Assembly: GCF_001854185.1 (NCBI RefSeq)
Contig: NZ_CP017603.1
Location: 1,860,001 to 1,924,000, forward strand
Direction of reading: 5' to 3'
DNA from: Clostridium formicaceticum
GTDB lineage: Bacteria; Bacillota; Clostridia; Peptostreptococcales; Natronincolaceae
Length of the DNA: 64,000 nucleotides
The position numbers were made by a program, and so were the translations under genes. Each line of letters starts with the position of its first letter. The first letter of the stretch is position 1. Shown here in pieces: positions 53,796-63,453 of the stretch. The notes beneath the pieces are model-generated. The model saw nothing but the letters and a program-made list of their open reading frames with translations. It was not told the origin of the DNA and ran no database searches.

Positions 53796-54139
53796 AACGA
53801 TTTTCCTCCTATAGAAATAGTTTAAAATCAAAACATATGAAACACTTTTATTTAATTATGCTACAAGTGTATCAACACTGGCACATTATTCTCATTTTGG
53901 TGAGGTTTTTTGTTAGATATATGCATGTTGGATTATGTAGGTTTAAATTTTATTTTATAATAAGATACAGTTGGTGTAAGGAAAAAATTTACATTAGACT
54001 ACTACTATTTTATCAAAAAAATGTTGAAATCTAAAGACTTTATTTAAATTTTATGAATAGATAAAGAATACACTGTTTTGTATGGATTGATAGAGCTATG
54101 CATCATAAAATTGCTTTGTTATGTTAAAAAGAGATTTTA
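53796..54139. other. Divergent intergenic region with candidate enhancer
   Basis: Gap between the activator and the RND operon. A short dyad AGTGT-ATCA-ACACT (53866-53879) lies about 275 bases before the -24/-12 promoter, a plausible but weak activator site. Short open frames here have no family features. Confidence 0.35.
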
Positions 54140-54157
54140 TTGGTATGAATTTTGCAT
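54140..54157 (+). promoter_or_regulatory. Sigma-54 (-24/-12) promoter of the RND operon
   Basis: TTGGTATGAATTTTGCAT: GG (54142-54143) and GC (54154-54155) are exactly 10 bp apart, as the sigma-54 consensus TGGCAC-N5-TTGCA demands. Start near 54167; the adaptor gene begins at 54219. Confidence 0.8.
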
Positions 54158-54218
54158 TTAATATCAGTTGTGTCAAGAAGAAACAGCAGTAGATTATATG
54201 AAAGAAAGGCAGGGAAAA

Positions 54219-55514
54219 ATGTTGGACTTAGTAATGAAACGAACAAAAAGGTATGTATGGATAGGCTTAATGGTATTAGCCTTAGTGAGTGCATTGGTAG
54301 GGTGCAATAGTACAGAGCCTGTAAATGTACAGGAAGATTTGGTATCTGTTAAAGTACAGAAGATTACAAGAGGAGATGTCAGAAAGATAGAAACCTATTC
54401 TGGAAAAATAAAACCTAAAAATCAAGTAAATGTAATGGCGAAATCTTTTGGTGAAGTAGGGGAAGTTTTTTTTGATGTAGGGGATCAGGTACAACAGGGA
54501 GATGTTTTGTTTATGGTGGATAAAAAGAATGCTGAAAATAATATTGCCCATCTAAACCATCAGATAAAATCAGCAGAAATTACCATTGATAATGCTTCTT
54601 TAGGATTAGCTATGGCAGAGGGGAGTCGGAAGGAAAATCAAAAAAATCAATCAGAAGATACAATCAATCTTTTGAAAATAGCCTATGATGATGCCAAAAA
54701 AAACTACGAGGATATAGGTAAACTCTATGATGCAGGAGCTGTTTCCAAACAACAGTATGATCAGGTGAAATTAATCTATGAACAGACAAAATTAAACTAT
54801 GAAGCAGGCATGAGAAATCATGAGCTTTTAGTAGGAACAATGTTAAAAGAAGATATCGAAAGCACAAGAAATCAATTGCAACAAGCCATCACTGCCAGAG
54901 ATGCATTATTGATTCAATTGAAAAATGCAAAAGAAGCGCTGGAGGATTTAACTGTCACCAGTCCCATAAAGGGTGTTGTGGCATCACGAAATGTTGAAAA
55001 GGGAGAACTTACAGGTACCACCACACCCTCATTTATCCTTGTAAATATGGATACGGTACTTTTAGATATCCATGTACCAGAAGGTCTTATCAATAAAATA
55101 CAAGCAGGCAAGGAGATAGAAATACACATTGCAGCAGCAGGGGGTGAAGGATTTAAGGGTAATGTCACCCATATTAGCCCTGTAGCAGATTCCTCAACCT
55201 TTACCTATCCTGTCAGCATTGAAATAGAAAATAAAGACGGAAATATCAAGGCAGGCATGTTTGCAGAAGCTGTTATTGCTATAGAAGAAAGTGAAGATGT
55301 TGTGATTCTTCCGAGAAAACATTTAAAAATAGATAAGGGACAATATTTTGCTTATATCGTAGAAGAGAATATTGCCAGAATTGTTCCGGTAACGATTGGT
55401 ATTGATAATGGGGAATATGTAGAGATCAAAGAGGGTTTAAAGGAAGGACAGCAGTTGATTATCAAAGGAAAAGAATACATAGTAGATAATGAAGAAGTAG
55501 GAATCGTGGAATAG
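54219..55514 (+). CDS. RND/HlyD-family efflux adaptor lipoprotein
   Basis: The membrane-fusion part of an efflux pump. The 431-residue protein has a signal (YVWIGLMVLALVSALVGC) with lipobox and acylated Cys near residue 28. It then has a barrel-sandwich half-motif (GKIKPKNQVNVMAKSFGEVG), a coiled-coil hairpin (105-250, Gln/Glu/Lys-rich) and a second lipoyl half (LEDLTVTSPIKGVVASRNVE). Beta-barrel and membrane-proximal domains follow. ATG at 54219 follows GGCAGGG and lies after the sigma-54 start site; upstream ATGs would precede or touch that site. It sits 28 bases before the pump gene. Confidence 0.92.
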   Translation: MLDLVMKRTKRYVWIGLMVLALVSALVGCNSTEPVNVQEDLVSVKVQKITRGDVRKIETYSGKIKPKNQVNVMAKSFGEVGEVFFDVGDQVQQGDVLFMVDKKNAENNIAHLNHQIKSAEITIDNASLGLAMAEGSRKENQKNQSEDTINLLKIAYDDAKKNYEDIGKLYDAGAVSKQQYDQVKLIYEQTKLNYEAGMRNHELLVGTMLKEDIESTRNQLQQAITARDALLIQLKNAKEALEDLTVTSPIKGVVASRNVEKGELTGTTTPSFILVNMDTVLLDIHVPEGLINKIQAGKEIEIHIAAAGGEGFKGNVTHISPVADSSTFTYPVSIEIENKDGNIKAGMFAEAVIAIEESEDVVILPRKHLKIDKGQYFAYIVEENIARIVPVTIGIDNGEYVEIKEGLKEGQQLIIKGKEYIVDNEEVGIVE

Positions 55515-55542
55515 AAAATCATAATAGAGGGGAGTGAAATTG

Positions 55543-58500
55543 ATGGAGGATAAAAAAAATAGCGATATTCCAGAACTTCTGCAAAAAAGAAACTTTCTGG
55601 GAAGATGGTCTGCCTTTTTTATCAATAGACACAGGGTTACTTACTTATTGATTATTATCATTTTTTTTTGGGGAATAACGCAATATTCAGGCTTGCAGAG
55701 GGAAGCACAGCCAAAGGTAACAATTCCCTTTGCTATTGTACAAACCACCTATGTAGGAGCATCGCCAGAAGAAGTAGAAGCACTGGTAACAGATCCTATA
55801 GAGAAAAAACTTGAAGAACTAACGGATGTTAGAAGAATGACATCAGAGTCAATCTTTGGTCAATCAACGATATTTGTAGAGTTCGATTCAGGCAGTGATA
55901 TACAGGAAAAGATCAGAGAAACAAGAGAAAAGATTTTAGATATCAGTGATATATTACCAGGGGACGTGGAAACACCAAGGGTAAAAGATATGAAAACAGG
56001 AGAGAGCCCGGTATTGGTATTTACCCTGGGGGGAAATCAGGAGATACTGGAAATACAAGAAAGTGCTAAGAAAATAAAAGATCTTATTGAATCAGTGGAG
56101 GGTGTTACTGAGGTGGCACTGATCGGGGATATAAAAAGAGAAATAAACGTGATTGCAGATCCACAAAAACTCTCAGTATATGCTATTTCGCTACAGGATA
56201 TTAAAAATGCCCTGATACAATCCAATGTGAATCTTCCTGGCGGTGATATAAAACTAAATGAAATTCATTATAATGTTCGAACCATAGGAAGGTTTGAAAA
56301 GGTAGAAGAGTTAAATCATGTCATCATTAGAGATGAGGGAAATGGGAAAATTTATTTAAAAGATATTGCTACGATTGAGGATGGCTATGAGGACACAAAA
56401 AAATTTGTAAGAAAATCTGTAGAATCAGGAGAAAATCCTTCTGTTGAAAATGCGATTGCAATTTCTGTTCATAAAAAGGAGTCTGCTGATGATATTACGG
56501 TTAGAAATAATATATTAGAAAAGTTAGAGGCTCATCAAGAAGACTTATATCCTGATGATATGAAATTGGAAATCGTATCTGACAAGGCTCACTATGTGGA
56601 AAGTCAACTGGGTTCTGTCACTGATAATGCAAAGTCAGGACTGTTGCTGGTGATTGTAGTGCTATTTCTTTTCATAGGTTTTAAAGAAGCTTTGATTGTA
56701 GCCTTTGTTATTCCTCTTTCTATTTTTGCAGCTTTTGGCTTGATGAAGGGATGGGGACTAACTTTAAATGAAATCACGATGTTTTCCCTTGTTTTAGCAG
56801 TAGGTATGCTGGTGGACAATGCTATTGTGGTGATGGAAAATATAGATCGTTTGAGATTTAAAGGTTTATCTTCAAAGCTGGCGGCAGAAGCAGGCACCAA
56901 TCAAGTAGCTCCTGCTATTATGGCATCTACCTTGACAACTTTAGCAGCCTTTTTTCCACTGGCATTAACACCAGGAATTACTGGTGATTATATACGTTCC
57001 ATGCCACTAACGGTGATCTTTGCTTTGAGTGCCTCCTTCTTTATGGCAGTTACAATATCGCCTTCAATCTGTGCCGGTATGATAAAAAATCATAGGAGTA
57101 AGGAAAGAAAATTGGAGAATCCTCAAAAACAGAAATACATGAAAATGATTTCTGTAGTATTTGTTTTTATTCTATCTATGATTGCCTTTAAAGACTGGGG
57201 TCAAGAGGGTATAAAACAATACGGAATACTGTCGATAATCATGGCTGTATTATTTGCCTTTGTTATGTTCTTAAAGCAATTCAAGTTTAAAGGCAGTCAT
57301 GAAGATAGTGTCGTGCTTCATTACTATCAAAAATGTTTAGGATGGATTGTTACATCTACCAAAAGAAAATGGCTGCTTATAGTACTGATCTTTCTACTAT
57401 TCTTATCAAGTGTAGGTTTAATTCCACTAGGTATACTGAAGGTAGAGATGTTTGGCGATGAAGATATGCCTAGCTTCTATGTAGAAATTAATACGCCACA
57501 AGGAAGCAATTTAGAAGATACGCTGGAAATTGTAAAACAAGTGGAAACGCATTTGTTTCGTATAGATGAGATAAAGCATTTTGTATCCTATGTGGGGGAT
57601 GAAGGTACAGATATGTGGTCCCTTTATACGGTAGAAAACCCTGATGTTCCCAACAAAGGAAGAATCATTGTAGAATTACAAGAAGAAATGGATAGAGAAA
57701 GAAGCAGTGTAGAAATTGCAAACGAAATTAGAAATCAAGCAAAAAAGATTCCAGGTGCTGAAATAAAGATAGTTGAATTAGCAATGGGAGCGCCAACTGG
57801 TTCGCCTATTCACTTAAGGGTAAAGGGTGAAAATTTAGAGGATTTAGAGAAGACAGCAAAGGATTTTGCTGAAATTTTAAAAGCAATGGAGGGAACCAGA
57901 GATGTGGAGACCAGTATAGGTGAAGGTGTACCAGAGCTACAGGTGCGGGTAGACAAGGTAAGAGCATCTATGCTGGGATTAGATAATATGTCTATAGCCC
58001 TTTCTATGAGGAATGTAATACATGGTATAGAAGCTACAACCTTTAGGGAAAACCAAGATGAAATAGACGTCATGATTCGAACTTCAAAAGATCGGCTTAG
58101 AACTGTTCATGATATAGAAAAAATCTTTTTCTATACCCCTAGAGGAGAAGCTATACCCTTTTTGCAGGTGGCAGAAGTTGTTGAAACGGAAAGTATCATG
58201 AATATAACCCATGAAGATAGTAAAAGGAGAGTCGCTGTTTTGGGAGAGATTGATGCTGAAAGAGTAACTGCTGTTGAAATAATCAATAAATTTAAGGAAG
58301 AAATCAAAGATTATGCCATGCCAGAGGGGGTTGTTTTAGAACTTGGGGGAGAAATGGAAGAAATGGAGGAATCCTTTGAGAATATGATGAATAACATGAT
58401 CCTTGCAGCGATCTTGGTATACATTATCTTAGCGATTCAATTTAATTCCTTAACGCAGCCTTTGATTATTTTGTTTGCTGTACCTATGGCATTAATAGGT

Positions 58501-58899
58501 GTTATGCCGGGGCTGGTGATTACCGGCAATAAGTTTGGTTTTGTAGCCTTTGTAGGTGTGGTGGCGCTGGTGGGCATTGCAGTAAATGACGCGATTGTTT
58601 TGGTAGATTATATTAATTATCTTAGAGGTACTGGCCATAACCTAAAGGATGCTATTCTTGAAACAGGAAAAACAAGGTTTTTGCCAGTTTTGGCAACAAC
58701 CATTACAACAGCAGGAGGTATTTTACCCATTACGTTAAAGGAAGCATTTTACGCGCCTTTAGGGATTGCTTTGATTTGTGGATTGTGTATGTCCACGCTG
58801 TTGACTTTGGTGATTGTCCCTACAATGTATTCGATTCTTGAGGAACATAAACAAAAGAGATTAAATAAAAAAATAAAAGAGATAGATAACGTCATTTAA
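55543..58899 (+). CDS. RND-family efflux transporter (AcrB/SwrC-like)
   Basis: A proton-driven exporter of 1118 residues with 12 transmembrane helices and two large extracytoplasmic loops. Conserved segments: PKVTIPFAIVQTTYVGASPE, VEALVTDPIEKKLEEL, GMLVDNAIVVMENIDRLR in TM4 with the proton-relay aspartate, and in the second half GVVALVGIAVNDAIVLVDYI. Gram-positive members such as SwrC export surfactants and detergents without an outer-membrane channel. ATG at 55543 is chosen for GAGGGGAG; a GTG three codons earlier is possible. Transcribed with its adaptor from the sigma-54 promoter. Confidence 0.95.
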   Translation: MEDKKNSDIPELLQKRNFLGRWSAFFINRHRVTYLLIIIIFFWGITQYSGLQREAQPKVTIPFAIVQTTYVGASPEEVEALVTDPIEKKLEELTDVRRMTSESIFGQSTIFVEFDSGSDIQEKIRETREKILDISDILPGDVETPRVKDMKTGESPVLVFTLGGNQEILEIQESAKKIKDLIESVEGVTEVALIGDIKREINVIADPQKLSVYAISLQDIKNALIQSNVNLPGGDIKLNEIHYNVRTIGRFEKVEELNHVIIRDEGNGKIYLKDIATIEDGYEDTKKFVRKSVESGENPSVENAIAISVHKKESADDITVRNNILEKLEAHQEDLYPDDMKLEIVSDKAHYVESQLGSVTDNAKSGLLLVIVVLFLFIGFKEALIVAFVIPLSIFAAFGLMKGWGLTLNEITMFSLVLAVGMLVDNAIVVMENIDRLRFKGLSSKLAAEAGTNQVAPAIMASTLTTLAAFFPLALTPGITGDYIRSMPLTVIFALSASFFMAVTISPSICAGMIKNHRSKERKLENPQKQKYMKMISVVFVFILSMIAFKDWGQEGIKQYGILSIIMAVLFAFVMFLKQFKFKGSHEDSVVLHYYQKCLGWIVTSTKRKWLLIVLIFLLFLSSVGLIPLGILKVEMFGDEDMPSFYVEINTPQGSNLEDTLEIVKQVETHLFRIDEIKHFVSYVGDEGTDMWSLYTVENPDVPNKGRIIVELQEEMDRERSSVEIANEIRNQAKKIPGAEIKIVELAMGAPTGSPIHLRVKGENLEDLEKTAKDFAEILKAMEGTRDVETSIGEGVPELQVRVDKVRASMLGLDNMSIALSMRNVIHGIEATTFRENQDEIDVMIRTSKDRLRTVHDIEKIFFYTPRGEAIPFLQVAEVVETESIMNITHEDSKRRVAVLGEIDAERVTAVEIINKFKEEIKDYAMPEGVVLELGGEMEEMEESFENMMNNMILAAILVYIILAIQFNSLTQPLIILFAVPMALIGVMPGLVITGNKFGFVAFVGVVALVGIAVNDAIVLVDYINYLRGTGHNLKDAILETGKTRFLPVLATTITTAGGILPITLKEAFYAPLGIALICGLCMSTLLTLVIVPTMYSILEEHKQKRLNKKIKEIDNVI

Positions 58900-59064
58900 A
58901 ATAAACAAAACCAACTGTTTAGGATCAATAAAATTCAAAAATTTTTTCAAAAATCAACCTATTTACCTTCTGCTTATCCCTAGGATTTTATTTATCACTA
59001 GTGTATAATCAAGTTAATATAGGATTCATCGAAGGATAAAGGCGTATTGAAGGGGGAATTTTTG

Positions 59065-60213
59065 ATGGGGATTTATTTAGATAATGCAGCTACTTCCTTT
59101 CCAAAACCACCGCAAGTAGCTAAGGCAATCTATGATTTTATAGAAAATATAGGAGCAACTGCCGGTAGAGGTGCTTATCAAAAAGCACTACAGGCAGATC
59201 GAATGATTTATGAAAGCAGAAAAATCGTAGCAAAGTTATTTGGCTATCCTGATGCTAGTCGTGTTGTTTTTACATCTAATGTTACCGAGTCTTTAAATCT
59301 TGCTATCAGCGGTATCGTAAAAGAAGGAGATCATATTATCACCAGTAGTTTAGAACATAATGCTGTGTGGCGATGTATAAAAACCTTAGAAAGAGATAGA
59401 GGAATCACCATTTCTACAGTTCCCTGTACAGAGGGAGGCTATACCAAACCTGAGGACGTAGAAAATCTAATTCAAGCCAATACCTCTTTAGTTATTTTTA
59501 ACCATGCTTCTAATGTAATAGGAACCCTGCAGCCTATAAGAGAAATAGGGGCTATTGCAAGAAGGTACAACGTTCCTTTTTTAGTAGATGCTGCTCAAAC
59601 AGCAGGGATATATCCTATAAACATAGAGCAGGATAACATTGATTTGTTGGCCTTTACAGGGCATAAAAGTCTTTTAGGACCTATGGGTACAGGAGGATTG
59701 ATTGTTAATTGGGAGGGAAGGATTCTTCCTCTTAAATCTGGGGGTACTGGAGGAGATTCTGCTTATGAATATCAACCAGATTATTTTCCTAATTGCTTAG
59801 AGACGGGAACCCCCAATGTTGCTGGAATTATAGGATTAAAGGAGGGCATAAAATTTATTCTAGAAGAAGGCGTAGAGAGGATTTATCAAAAAGAAAAGAA
59901 AATCATAGCTTATGCCCTAGATAGATTGCAGGAGATAGAAGGTATTACCATCTATGGTCCAAAGGATGCTGACAAAATTATCGGGGTGATTTCCTTTAAT
60001 TTAAAAAACATATCACCAGAAGAGGTTGCCTATGGGTTAGATCAAGGATACGGGATTATGGTAAGATCAGGGCTCCACTGTGCGCCTACGGCACATGAGA
60101 TTATGGGAACAAAAGAAGGTGGTACCGTAAGAATTGGTATAGGCTACTACAATGAAAAAAAAGACATTGATGCACTCATAGAAGCTTTGAAGGAAATCAA
60201 TTCCTTAAGCTAA
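59065..60213 (+). CDS. Cysteine desulfurase family protein
   Basis: A 382-residue class V PLP enzyme, NifS/Csd-like. MGIYLDNAATSFPKPPQVAK starts the family; TSSLEHNAVWRCI, FLVDAAQTAG and Lys201 in FTGHKSLLGPMGTGG form the PLP site. Cys339 in RSGLHCAPTAH is the expected persulfide cysteine. ATG at 59065 follows AAGGGGGA. This is the second such gene in the window, with low resemblance to the one at 7441 outside the motifs. It is monocistronic and convergent with cooS; a role in CODH cluster assembly is tempting but unsupported. Confidence 0.9.
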   Translation: MGIYLDNAATSFPKPPQVAKAIYDFIENIGATAGRGAYQKALQADRMIYESRKIVAKLFGYPDASRVVFTSNVTESLNLAISGIVKEGDHIITSSLEHNAVWRCIKTLERDRGITISTVPCTEGGYTKPEDVENLIQANTSLVIFNHASNVIGTLQPIREIGAIARRYNVPFLVDAAQTAGIYPINIEQDNIDLLAFTGHKSLLGPMGTGGLIVNWEGRILPLKSGGTGGDSAYEYQPDYFPNCLETGTPNVAGIIGLKEGIKFILEEGVERIYQKEKKIIAYALDRLQEIEGITIYGPKDADKIIGVISFNLKNISPEEVAYGLDQGYGIMVRSGLHCAPTAHEIMGTKEGGTVRIGIGYYNEKKDIDALIEALKEINSLS

Positions 60214-60271
60214 TGGAAGATTGTAATATGCCCATCTAAAAGCGAAGGTTTTAACCTCGTAAAGTATTTGA

Positions 60272-60361
60272 TAAAAAATCCCCTGGAATTTTCAAAATAC
60301 TGGAAAAGTATCATTCTTAGGATACTATTGCAGGCTTGAAGATTTTCCAGGGGATTTTTAA
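60272..60361. terminator. Long bidirectional hairpin terminator
   Basis: Outer 13-bp stem AAAAATCCCCTGG/CCAGGGGATTTTT (60274-60286 with 60347-60359) with T-runs both ways; an inner stem-loop near 60307-60328. The 60-base interior is unusually large for a plain terminator. Confidence 0.75.
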
Positions 60362-60375
60362 CAATATAGGTTTGC

Positions 60376-62502
60376 TTAGATACCTAATTCCTTACGTTTC
60401 TTTTCAATATGATCTACATAAATTTGAATAGTTTTTTCAGCGTCTAATTCTACCATAAGCTTACCTAAACCAAGGGTTTCTGTTGTCTCTGTCAGGGTTT
60501 TTACCACCACATCACTGCCGGTGACAGAAGGAACTGGTGCTACATGGACTAACCATCCTAAAGCGATGGCTGTACAAGCATCCGCCACAGCTTTTTGTTC
60601 TAAATATTCAGGTGCTCCAATAACTAAAGGTAACTTATTGGTATCTACCCCAAGGGCATCTGCCAGCTCCATCGCTGTATGGGTCATTTTGCCGATGTCC
60701 ACGCAAGCACCATAGGATAATACTGGAGGAATGCCTAATTGCTTGCACACTGCCTTTAAACCTTCGCCTGCTTCGTCAGCAGCGGAAGGATGAGCTAAAC
60801 CTGTGTATTCCATTACTGCGGAGGTACATCCACCAGAAAGAACCAAGATGTTATTTTCGATTAAACCCTTTGTAATTTTGAAAATGTTGCTGCCACCTTG
60901 GCCGTATCTAGCGGTGGTACAGCCAACGATGGTAGCAATACCACGGATATTACCATTGGCAATTTGATCAATCAATGGTTTGAAGCTGCCGCCAAGGGCA
61001 TCACGGACGGATTCAGTACTAAAGCCCACCATACATTCAGAAGTATAAGGAGGTATATACACCTTTCTATTTTCTCCTTTTCTCTTCTGGAAGGCTTCTA
61101 GGGCCATATTCAATACCTTTTCTGCCTGTTCCTGCATCTTCTCTGGTACAAAATCTAAGGTTTCTGTACCCTGTAGCTTAATTACCGGATGGGTACTTAC
61201 AAGTTTGGTTCCAAAACGTTTAGCATAAACCGGCAGAGTAGGAACGGTGCAATTGTAATCAAACATAAATAAATCTACCACACCAGTAGCCAGCAAGTAT
61301 TCTTCTGATAACCATTCTCCCTCTTGTCCACCATAGGCTCTCATGCTTTGGGTGCCGCTGTAGTTTAAGAGCTGTTGACCTTCACAAACGTGACCAAATA
61401 TTTGGATACCATTGGCACCTACTTGTCTAGCTTTTTCCTGCCATTCATCGGTAGAAGCCATTTCTATTGCTACGTGGGCTAATAAAGGCATATGGCCATT
61501 GGTAATAATGTTAATCATATCAGGGCTTAAAAGTCCCATGTTTTGTTTTTGTGTAGTAATTTTCTGAGTACCCATTAAGATTTCCTGTAAGATATCTAGT
61601 GCAAATAACCCCTGATACTCATTGGCTACCCCTAATCGTACACAATTTAATAGGAAGTCTATAGGGTCAGAAGTAAAGTTGGTCATACACTTGGTTTGAG
61701 AATAGGCTACTTCGCTGTAACCTCCCCCAGGGTAAAGTCCAAGATTTTTCCATAATTCTTTGCGTTTTGTAGGAGCAAAAGCTTCTACAAGTTTAGAGGG
61801 TTCATGATAAGGACGGTGCATATCGTCCATCACCCACTGACCAAACTGTACTGCTAACTTCTCAACAGGATCATTAGGATTAAAACCTGCCATTTCTGCA
61901 TATTTCTTTAACTTTTCAGCATCTCTTATTTTTAGACCGCTTTCTGGATGTTCTCCAGCAGCCTTTAAGGTGCGGGCTGCTTGATGCGCATGAAATATAT
62001 TGGCAGAGGTGCCTATGGTTACATGACGATAAGTGAAATTGCGGGCTACCATGGTGTGGGCATCTACACCACAAACGCCGCGGGGTGCTTTTGGATGTAT
62101 TCTGCAGGGGCCATTAGCACATAATTGACAGGATAAGCCCTCTACACAAAAACGACATTGGGGCTGTTGTTCTGAAAACCTGTCAAAAACATTGGTCAGA
62201 GTAGCATTATGTACGACTTGATACATTTCACGCATAGCTGGATCTACAATAACATTTAAAGGGTAGCCTTCAGGACTTTGATCATCTACTTTGATGTGAT
62301 CCCTTTGCCATTGATAAACTTCTTCAGGTGTTGGAGATTTTGTTATATTTTCATAGTTAATTTCTACTTTACTATGAATGTCTTCATGATAGGTTGGATC
62401 ATTGGTACCACTGATGCCAGTAGCATCTGCCTTCAATCCTACCTTGCCTTGCCCAATGGTATTGGTACTGTTTTCTAAATTTTCTTTGTTGTAGTCTGAC
62501 AT
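60376..62502 (-). CDS. cooS: Anaerobic Ni-dependent carbon monoxide dehydrogenase
   Basis: It oxidises CO to CO2 with a [Ni-4Fe-5S] C-cluster. The 708-residue chain carries the B- and D-cluster cysteines in QCRFCVEGLSCQLCANGPCRI (Cys116, 119, 125, 128, 133) and Cys144. C-cluster segments FGHVCEGQQLL, DYNCTVP, VGCTTARYG, SGGCTSA and SYGACVDIGK follow. The N-terminus is about 70 residues longer than many CooS proteins of about 635. ATG at 62502 follows TGGAGGG. No cooC, cooF, acs or hydrogenase gene is adjacent, so the electron acceptor is not given by context. Confidence 0.96.
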   Translation of the reverse strand: MSDYNKENLENSTNTIGQGKVGLKADATGISGTNDPTYHEDIHSKVEINYENITKSPTPEEVYQWQRDHIKVDDQSPEGYPLNVIVDPAMREMYQVVHNATLTNVFDRFSEQQPQCRFCVEGLSCQLCANGPCRIHPKAPRGVCGVDAHTMVARNFTYRHVTIGTSANIFHAHQAARTLKAAGEHPESGLKIRDAEKLKKYAEMAGFNPNDPVEKLAVQFGQWVMDDMHRPYHEPSKLVEAFAPTKRKELWKNLGLYPGGGYSEVAYSQTKCMTNFTSDPIDFLLNCVRLGVANEYQGLFALDILQEILMGTQKITTQKQNMGLLSPDMINIITNGHMPLLAHVAIEMASTDEWQEKARQVGANGIQIFGHVCEGQQLLNYSGTQSMRAYGGQEGEWLSEEYLLATGVVDLFMFDYNCTVPTLPVYAKRFGTKLVSTHPVIKLQGTETLDFVPEKMQEQAEKVLNMALEAFQKRKGENRKVYIPPYTSECMVGFSTESVRDALGGSFKPLIDQIANGNIRGIATIVGCTTARYGQGGSNIFKITKGLIENNILVLSGGCTSAVMEYTGLAHPSAADEAGEGLKAVCKQLGIPPVLSYGACVDIGKMTHTAMELADALGVDTNKLPLVIGAPEYLEQKAVADACTAIALGWLVHVAPVPSVTGSDVVVKTLTETTETLGLGKLMVELDAEKTIQIYVDHIEKKRKELGI

Positions 62503-62567
62503 GATTTCACCCTCCATTTACAAGTTATTTCAATTACTATTTTTTCAATAAAATGAAAAACTATGTA

Positions 62568-62595
62568 TTGAAAATAGAATCGGTTATAATATAAT
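62568..62595 (+). promoter_or_regulatory. Promoter of the methyltransferase-Crp unit
   Basis: TTGAAA, 16 bp, TATAAT, about 100 bases before the gene at 62694, divergent from cooS. Confidence 0.5.
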
Positions 62596-62693
62596 TAAAG
62601 ATTTTTAAAAAGTAATAATAATTTTAAATAAAAATTGGGAATAAAGGGGTATAAAGATAAAAATACTATGAAAATAAATTAGGAGGGATAGCG

Positions 62694-63434
62694 TTGGGAT
62701 TTTATGAAGAGTTTAGTAAGTATTATGATATCGTTTTTCCTACTGGACAAGCACAGTTGAAATTTATTCAAGAGGCCAGCAAGAATACTGATGATAAAGT
62801 ACTAGATATTGCTTGCGGCACGGGGAATTACGCCATTGCTTTAGCGGAAAGAGGGTTTCAAGTATCCGCTATTGATTTAGATGAGGCAATGATGAAGACC
62901 GTGGAAGAAAAGGCGAGGGCAAAAGGGGTTCAACTGACGACTTATGTGGGAGATATGAGAGAATTAGGTACATATCTTCAGCAAAGAAGTTTTGATTTGG
63001 CATTTTGTATAGGAAACTCACTGGTACATCTAACGAAACTAGAAGAAATACAAAATGCTTTACATCAAATGCATAATATATTAGGAAATGAAGGAAAGCT
63101 TATATTACAGATTATTAATTATGATAGAATTATGAAATATAGCATAGATGGTCTTCCTACAATAGAAGACAGAGAAGCTGGTGTAAAGTTTGTTAGAAAA
63201 TATAACTATGATGAAAGTAAACGTCTTATTTACTTTAATACAGAGTTAATTGTTACCAAGAATGGTGAAACAAGAACCTTTACCAATTCAGTTCCTCTTT
63301 ATCCATTACTGAGCCATCAGCTAATAGCAATGCTTCAAATAGCAGGATTTAAAGATGTAAAGCTATATGGGAATTTTATGGAGGAGAATTATAAAGAGGA
63401 AAGTTACGCTACCGTTATCATAGCAGAAAAGTAA
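62694..63434 (+). CDS. Class I SAM-dependent methyltransferase
   Basis: A 246-residue methyltransferase. Motif I is VLDIACGTGNYAIALAERGF (SAM binding). It is followed by AIDLDEAMM, GDMRELG and the AFCIGNSLVHL strand. The start FYEEFSKYYDIVFP is common in small-molecule methyltransferases. TTG at 62694 follows TAGGAGGG. It is followed after 19 bases by a Crp/Fnr gene. The substrate is unknown. Confidence 0.9.
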   Translation: MGFYEEFSKYYDIVFPTGQAQLKFIQEASKNTDDKVLDIACGTGNYAIALAERGFQVSAIDLDEAMMKTVEEKARAKGVQLTTYVGDMRELGTYLQQRSFDLAFCIGNSLVHLTKLEEIQNALHQMHNILGNEGKLILQIINYDRIMKYSIDGLPTIEDREAGVKFVRKYNYDESKRLIYFNTELIVTKNGETRTFTNSVPLYPLLSHQLIAMLQIAGFKDVKLYGNFMEENYKEESYATVIIAEK

Positions 63435-63453
63435 AGCTTAAAGGGGGAAAAAA

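Noticed and set aside
53879-53895. TGGCAC as a sigma-54 -24 element closer to the activator gene
   Set aside because: The -12 part (TTGC) is missing at the proper distance; the site at 54140 fits both elements.
53837-54034. Open frame of 65 codons upstream of the RND operon
   Set aside because: No ribosome binding site and a composition of AT-rich non-coding DNA.
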